In this document: one piece after another, positions 6,773 to 9,496 of the stretch
Layout of the letters: each line of letters starts with the position of its first letter
Numbering within the stretch: position 1 is the first letter of the stretch
Source: JBJHBY01 sp050485745
GTDB lineage: Bacteria; Pseudomonadota; Gammaproteobacteria; Pseudomonadales; CAMLJR01
Direction of reading: 5' to 3'
DNA length: 9,496 bases
Assembly: GCA_050485745.1 (NCBI GenBank)
Contig: JBJHBY010000139.1
Span: 1 to 9,496 of the forward strand
Notes under the pieces: generated by a model
What the model saw: only the letters and a program-made list of their open reading frames with translations
The model's database searches: none
Told to the model about the DNA's origin: nothing
Program-made: the position numbers and the translations under genes

Positions 6773-6801
6773 GTTCCATTCCCCTGTGGTTCCAGTACAA
6801 T
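6773..6801 (+). promoter_or_regulatory. Candidate promoter for trpE-mod
   Basis: TACAAT (6796-6801) as -10, with GTTCCA (6773-6778) as a weak -35 at 17-base spacing. TTCCAGTACAAT (6790-6801) is identical over 12 bases to the box before rpe. This would give a leader of about 170 bases ahead of trpE, which is long enough for RNA-level control. Confidence 0.4.
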
Positions 6802-6892
6802 CGCGTTGTCCGCATCCCCGGGTTCTGGCGTGACAGGTGACTGAGCCCAGCCCGCCATTACTGCGCCAATGCTGGACCCTCCTGAGGGGTGT

Positions 6893-6936
6893 GGCCAGCT
6901 GGCGATGTCAGGCCTTGCTGGATGAGCCAGCTGGCT
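6893..6936. repeat. Twin GCCAGCTGGC palindromes in the trpE leader
   Basis: GCCAGCTGGC occurs at 6894-6903 and 6926-6935; the second copy extends to the 12-bp palindrome AGCCAGCTGGCT (6925-6936). The centres are 32 bases apart, about three helical turns. They could be a double operator for a dimeric repressor. In the RNA each copy could pair with itself or with the other. A small hairpin, ACCCT/GGGGT (6876-6890), lies just upstream. Confidence 0.35.
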
Positions 6937-6979
6937 ATCGCCCTGGTAGTCGCCACCTCGACGTTACGAAGGGTTGAGT

Positions 6980-8455
6980 ATGGATTCCCGTCGCATGGCC
7001 GCACTGGCGGCCGACTATAATCGTATTCCCGTCAGCCGCGAAGTGTTCGCGGATCTCGACACCCCGGTCAGTGCCTATCTGAAGCTGGCCCACGGGCCCT
7101 ATTCCTACCTGTTTGAATCCGTGCACGGGGGCGAGAAGTGGGGGCGCTACTCCATCATCGGCTTGCCCGCGCGCACCGTGCTCAAGGTGTATGGGCACGA
7201 GGTGCGAATCGAGCGCGATGGCGAGCTGGTGGAACACCACCCCGAGGTGGCGGATCCGCTGGCCTTTGTCGAAGCCTTCCAGGGGCGCTACCGGGTGCCG
7301 AAGCTGGAGGACATGCCGCTGTTTTCCGGTGGGCTGGTCGGTTACTTCGGCTATGACACCGTGCGCTATGTGGAGCACCGCCTTGCCCACAGCTGCCCGC
7401 CGGACCGGCTGGGCAACCCGGACATCCTGCTGATGGTGTCCGAGGATGTACTGGTGTTCGACAACCTGGCCGGTACCCTGCGCCTGATCACCCACGCGGA
7501 CCCGGCCGAGGCGGATGCGCTGGCCCTGGCCGAGGCGCGCCTGGATGCCCTGGCCGCCCGCCTGCCGGGGCCCACGCCGGCGCTGGCGCCGCTGTCGCCG
7601 GAGCCGGGCAACCTGCCCGAGACGGCCTTCGAATCCGAATTCGGCGAGGCGGCCTATCACGCCGCCGTGGAGCGCGTGCGCGAGTACACCCTGGCCGGGG
7701 ATGTGATGCAGGTGGTGCCCTCGCAGCGGCTTTCGGTTCCCTTCGCCGCCGAGCCCTTCAATCTGTATCGCGCGCTGCGTCACCTCAACCCCTCGCCGTA
7801 CATGTACTACCTGCACCTGGAGGATTTCCACATCGTCGGCTCCAGCCCGGAGATTCTGGCGCGGGTGGAGCAGGGCGAAATCAGCGTGCGCCCGATCGCC
7901 GGCACCCGGCGGCGCGGCCACACCGAGGCGGAAGACCGGGCCATGGAAGCCGAACTGCTGGCGGACCCGAAGGAAATCGCCGAGCACCTCATGCTCATCG
8001 ACCTCGGCCGCAACGATGTCGGCCGCGTGGCGGAAACCGGCTCCGTGGTGGTCACCGATGAAATGAGCGTGGAGCGCTACGCCTACGTCATGCACATCGT
8101 CTCCAACGTCGTCGGGCGCCTGCGCCCGGGCCTGTCCAGCATCGACGTGCTGCGCGCCACCCTGCCCGCCGGCACCCTGTCCGGCGCACCCAAGGTGCGC
8201 GCCATGGAGATCATCGACGAGCTGGAGCCGGTCAAGCGCGGCGTCTACGGTGGCGCCGTCGGTTACCTCGGCTGGCACGACAACATGGACACCGCCATCG
8301 CCATCCGCACCGCGGTGATCAAGGGCGGCCGTCTCTATGTGCAGGCCGGTGGCGGCGTCGTCGCCGACTCCCAGCCGCGCCTGGAGTGGAAAGAGACCAT
8401 GAACAAGGCGCGGGCGATGTTCCGCGCCGCCTCCATGGCGCAGGGGCAGGGCTGA
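6980..8455 (+). CDS. trpE: Anthranilate synthase component I
   Basis: The large chorismate-using subunit of anthranilate synthase makes anthranilate from chorismate and ammonia or glutamine-derived ammonia, the first step of tryptophan synthesis. The 491 residues match the family length. The feedback Trp-binding segment E46-S58 (ESVHGGEKWGRYS) is intact, so inhibition by tryptophan is expected. The catalytic domain has PIAGTRRRG (308-313 covers GTRRRG), H336 in HLMLIDLGRNDVGR, LPAGTLSGAPKVRAMEII (G398-K405 core), GGAVGYL, AIAIRTAVI and QAGGGVVADS. ATG 6980 is chosen because GAAGGG lies six bases upstream; a TTG at 6974 sits next to that site and is unlikely. trpG, the glutamine amidotransferase partner, is not in the window: modA follows after 15 bases. 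PabB is the main alternative, but the Trp-site motif and overall match favour TrpE. Confidence 0.95.
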   Translation: MDSRRMAALAADYNRIPVSREVFADLDTPVSAYLKLAHGPYSYLFESVHGGEKWGRYSIIGLPARTVLKVYGHEVRIERDGELVEHHPEVADPLAFVEAFQGRYRVPKLEDMPLFSGGLVGYFGYDTVRYVEHRLAHSCPPDRLGNPDILLMVSEDVLVFDNLAGTLRLITHADPAEADALALAEARLDALAARLPGPTPALAPLSPEPGNLPETAFESEFGEAAYHAAVERVREYTLAGDVMQVVPSQRLSVPFAAEPFNLYRALRHLNPSPYMYYLHLEDFHIVGSSPEILARVEQGEISVRPIAGTRRRGHTEAEDRAMEAELLADPKEIAEHLMLIDLGRNDVGRVAETGSVVVTDEMSVERYAYVMHIVSNVVGRLRPGLSSIDVLRATLPAGTLSGAPKVRAMEIIDELEPVKRGVYGGAVGYLGWHDNMDTAIAIRTAVIKGGRLYVQAGGGVVADSQPRLEWKETMNKARAMFRAASMAQGQG

Positions 8456-8458
8456 GGC

Positions 8459-8473
8459 AGGAGGCGTAGCGTG
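8459..8473 (+). promoter_or_regulatory. Strong ribosome-binding site deciding a GTG start for modA
   Basis: AGGAGG (8459-8464), a perfect Shine-Dalgarno, lies six bases before GTG 8471. The in-frame ATG at 8486 has only GGTGGA three bases upstream. GTG 8471 is therefore the better start. Confidence 0.65.
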
Positions 8474-9238
8474 GCCGGTGGATCGATGCGCAGGCTGCTT
8501 GGCCTGATCCTGCTGGCCTGCTGCGTCGCACTCCAGGCACAGGAGCCCACGCGCATTGCCGCCGCCGCGGACCTGCGCTTCGCCATGGACGACATCCTGG
8601 AGGCCTACCGGGCGGAGCACCCGGAGCGCGCCATCGAGGTCATCTACGGGTCATCCGGGCGCTTTCGTGCCCAGATCGAAAACGGCGCGCCGTTTGACCT
8701 CTACTTTTCGGCCGACATCGATTACCCGCGGATGCTCGCGGAGCGGGGCTTTGCTGCCTCCGCGGTCATCCCCTACGCCATCGGCCGCATCGTGCTGTGG
8801 AGCAACACCGTGGACGTCTCCGCCCTGAGCCTGAGCGACCTGGCCCGGCCCGAGTTCCGGCGCGTTGCCATCGCCAACCCGCGCCACGCACCCTACGGCA
8901 AGCGCGCCGAGGAAGCCCTGCGCGCCGTCGGCCTCTGGGATGAGCTGACGCCGCGGTTCGTCTACGCCGAGAACATCGCCCACGCCCTGCAGCTGGTGCA
9001 GAGCGGCGGCGCCCAGGCGGGCATCGTGGCGCTGTCCCTGGCCTTGAACCCCCGGGTAGCGGACCAGGGCACCTGGCACCTCGTCGACGATGGCCTGCAC
9101 GCGGCGCTGGAGCAGGGCTTTATCGTGACGCGGCGGGCCGCGGACAACGCCACGGCCTGGCATTTTGCCGATTATATGAAGACCCCCGCGAGCCGGGCAG
9201 TGATGCAAGCCTACGGCTTCGTCCTGCCCGGCGAGTGA
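8471..9238 (+). CDS. modA: Molybdate ABC transporter substrate-binding protein
   Basis: A periplasmic protein that binds molybdate (or tungstate) and delivers it to ModBC. It has 255 residues from the GTG start. The signal peptide MRRLLGLILLACCVALQAQ probably ends at LQA|QE. A lipid attachment at the LLAC-like site is possible but fits the lipobox poorly. ModA features: IAAAADLRFAMDDIL after the signal, the oxyanion-site loop GSSGRF (60-65), NGAPFDLYFSADIDYPRML, ANPRHAPYG (135-143), and ENIAHALQLVQSGGAQAGIV followed by ALS near the hinge, ending in TPASRAVMQAYGF. The first loop has Ala where E. coli-type ModA has a ligand serine; DLRF/DLKF forms occur in related ModA groups, so this is not read as inactivating. 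It lies 15 bases after trpE and 28 before modB, suggesting co-transcription with both. Confidence 0.92.
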   Translation: MAGGSMRRLLGLILLACCVALQAQEPTRIAAAADLRFAMDDILEAYRAEHPERAIEVIYGSSGRFRAQIENGAPFDLYFSADIDYPRMLAERGFAASAVIPYAIGRIVLWSNTVDVSALSLSDLARPEFRRVAIANPRHAPYGKRAEEALRAVGLWDELTPRFVYAENIAHALQLVQSGGAQAGIVALSLALNPRVADQGTWHLVDDGLHAALEQGFIVTRRAADNATAWHFADYMKTPASRAVMQAYGFVLPGE

Positions 9239-9266
9239 GGCAGCGGACCCATGGGAGCGCCCCGGC

Positions 9267-9496
9267 ATGCCTGGCATCGGTGACAACGACCTCACCGCGT
9301 TGTGGATCACGCTGCGGCTGGCCGCCATCAGCACCGGGCTGCTGATGCTGCTGTGCGCCCCGCTGGCCTGGTGGCTGGCCCACACGCGCTGGCGCGGCAA
9401 GATCGTGGTCGAGGCACTGGTGGCGATGCCGCTGGTGCTGCCCCCCACGGTGATGGGCTTCTATTTGCTGATCCTGCTCGGCCCCCGGGGTGTGGT
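9267..9496 (+). CDS. modB: Molybdate ABC transporter permease, 3'-partial at window edge
   Basis: The first 76 residues of the inner-membrane permease that forms the molybdate channel with ModC. The ATG at 9267 follows GGGAG (9253-9257) at nine bases. Seen: WITLRLAAISTGLLMLL followed by CAPLAWWLAHTRWRGK, then EALVAMPLVLPPTVMGFYLL and LILLGPRG, the conserved start of ModB proteins. Two membrane segments are visible, at about 12-37 and 46-72. The rest, including the EAA-type loop that contacts the ATPase, lies beyond the window. The coupling to modA is typical; modC would be expected next. An out-of-frame ATG at 9251 is not used. Confidence 0.9.
   Translation, partial: MPGIGDNDLTALWITLRLAAISTGLLMLLCAPLAWWLAHTRWRGKIVVEALVAMPLVLPPTVMGFYLLILLGPRGV

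Noticed and set aside
6770..6841. Short open frame starting MVPFPCGSS upstream of trpE
   Set aside because: It overlaps the candidate promoter, has no Trp codons and resembles nothing known.
6869..6925. An 18-codon open frame in the trpE leader as a trp leader peptide
   Set aside because: It has no tryptophan codons and no Shine-Dalgarno sequence, so it cannot act as a Trp-sensing attenuator peptide.
6935..8620. A 561-codon reverse-strand open frame opposite trpE
   Set aside because: It is the antisense shadow of a high-GC gene: His/Gly/Gln-rich translation with no family motifs, whereas the forward frame is clearly TrpE.
8651..9448. Long reverse-strand open frame opposite modA and modB
   Set aside because: Antisense shadow of modA and modB; low-complexity composition and no recognisable domain.
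1..9496. CRISPR array, tRNA, rRNA or insertion sequence
   Set aside because: No regularly spaced repeats, tRNA-like cloverleaf, rRNA signature, transposase or integrase sequence was seen.

Overview
This looks like chromosomal DNA of a GC-rich gammaproteobacterium. The backbone proteins (Rpe, TrpE, ModA, ModB) are proteobacterial in type, and rpe upstream of trpE is a familiar gammaproteobacterial order. A relative of the Chromatiales or Halomonas-like groups is plausible, but the sequence does not fix the taxon.

Layout. (1) Positions 1-1185 hold three truncated genes joined end to end: a forward HpcH/HpaI-type aldolase lacking both ends, a short reverse-strand piece of an IclR-type DNA-binding domain, and the reverse-strand N-terminal part of a DUF3530-like exported protein. 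(2) rpe (1309-1983), ribulose-phosphate 3-epimerase, is intact. (3) Positions 1984-2350 have no gene but carry inverted repeats and a possible promoter/operator. (4) Positions 2351-6697 hold four tightly packed forward genes, visibly lower in GC and richer in A/T-ending codons than their flanks: an exported cupredoxin-like protein with a complete type 1 copper ligand set; a membrane dCache-HAMP-GGDEF-EAL protein with a degenerate cyclase motif and complete phosphodiesterase residues; a DUF3034 outer-membrane protein; and a group 1 truncated hemoglobin made as a lipoprotein. (5) Positions 6698-6979 are a leader region with hairpins, twin palindromes and a promoter-like box. (6) trpE (6980-8455) is followed after 15 bp by modA (8471-9238) and the start of modB (9267 to the window end).

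How the parts work together. The four-gene block is the most interesting content. Three of its products are predicted to act outside the cytoplasm: a copper protein, a barrel and a heme lipoprotein. The fourth crosses the inner membrane and should lower cyclic-di-GMP. A reasonable inference is an envelope redox or gas-sensing module coupled to c-di-GMP. It sits where gph is often found between rpe and trpE. Downstream of trpE, molybdate-uptake genes occupy the place often held by trpG. Two nearly identical promoter-like boxes (TTCCAGTACAAT) lie upstream of rpe and of trpE, which suggests that the backbone genes and the four-gene block are transcribed separately.
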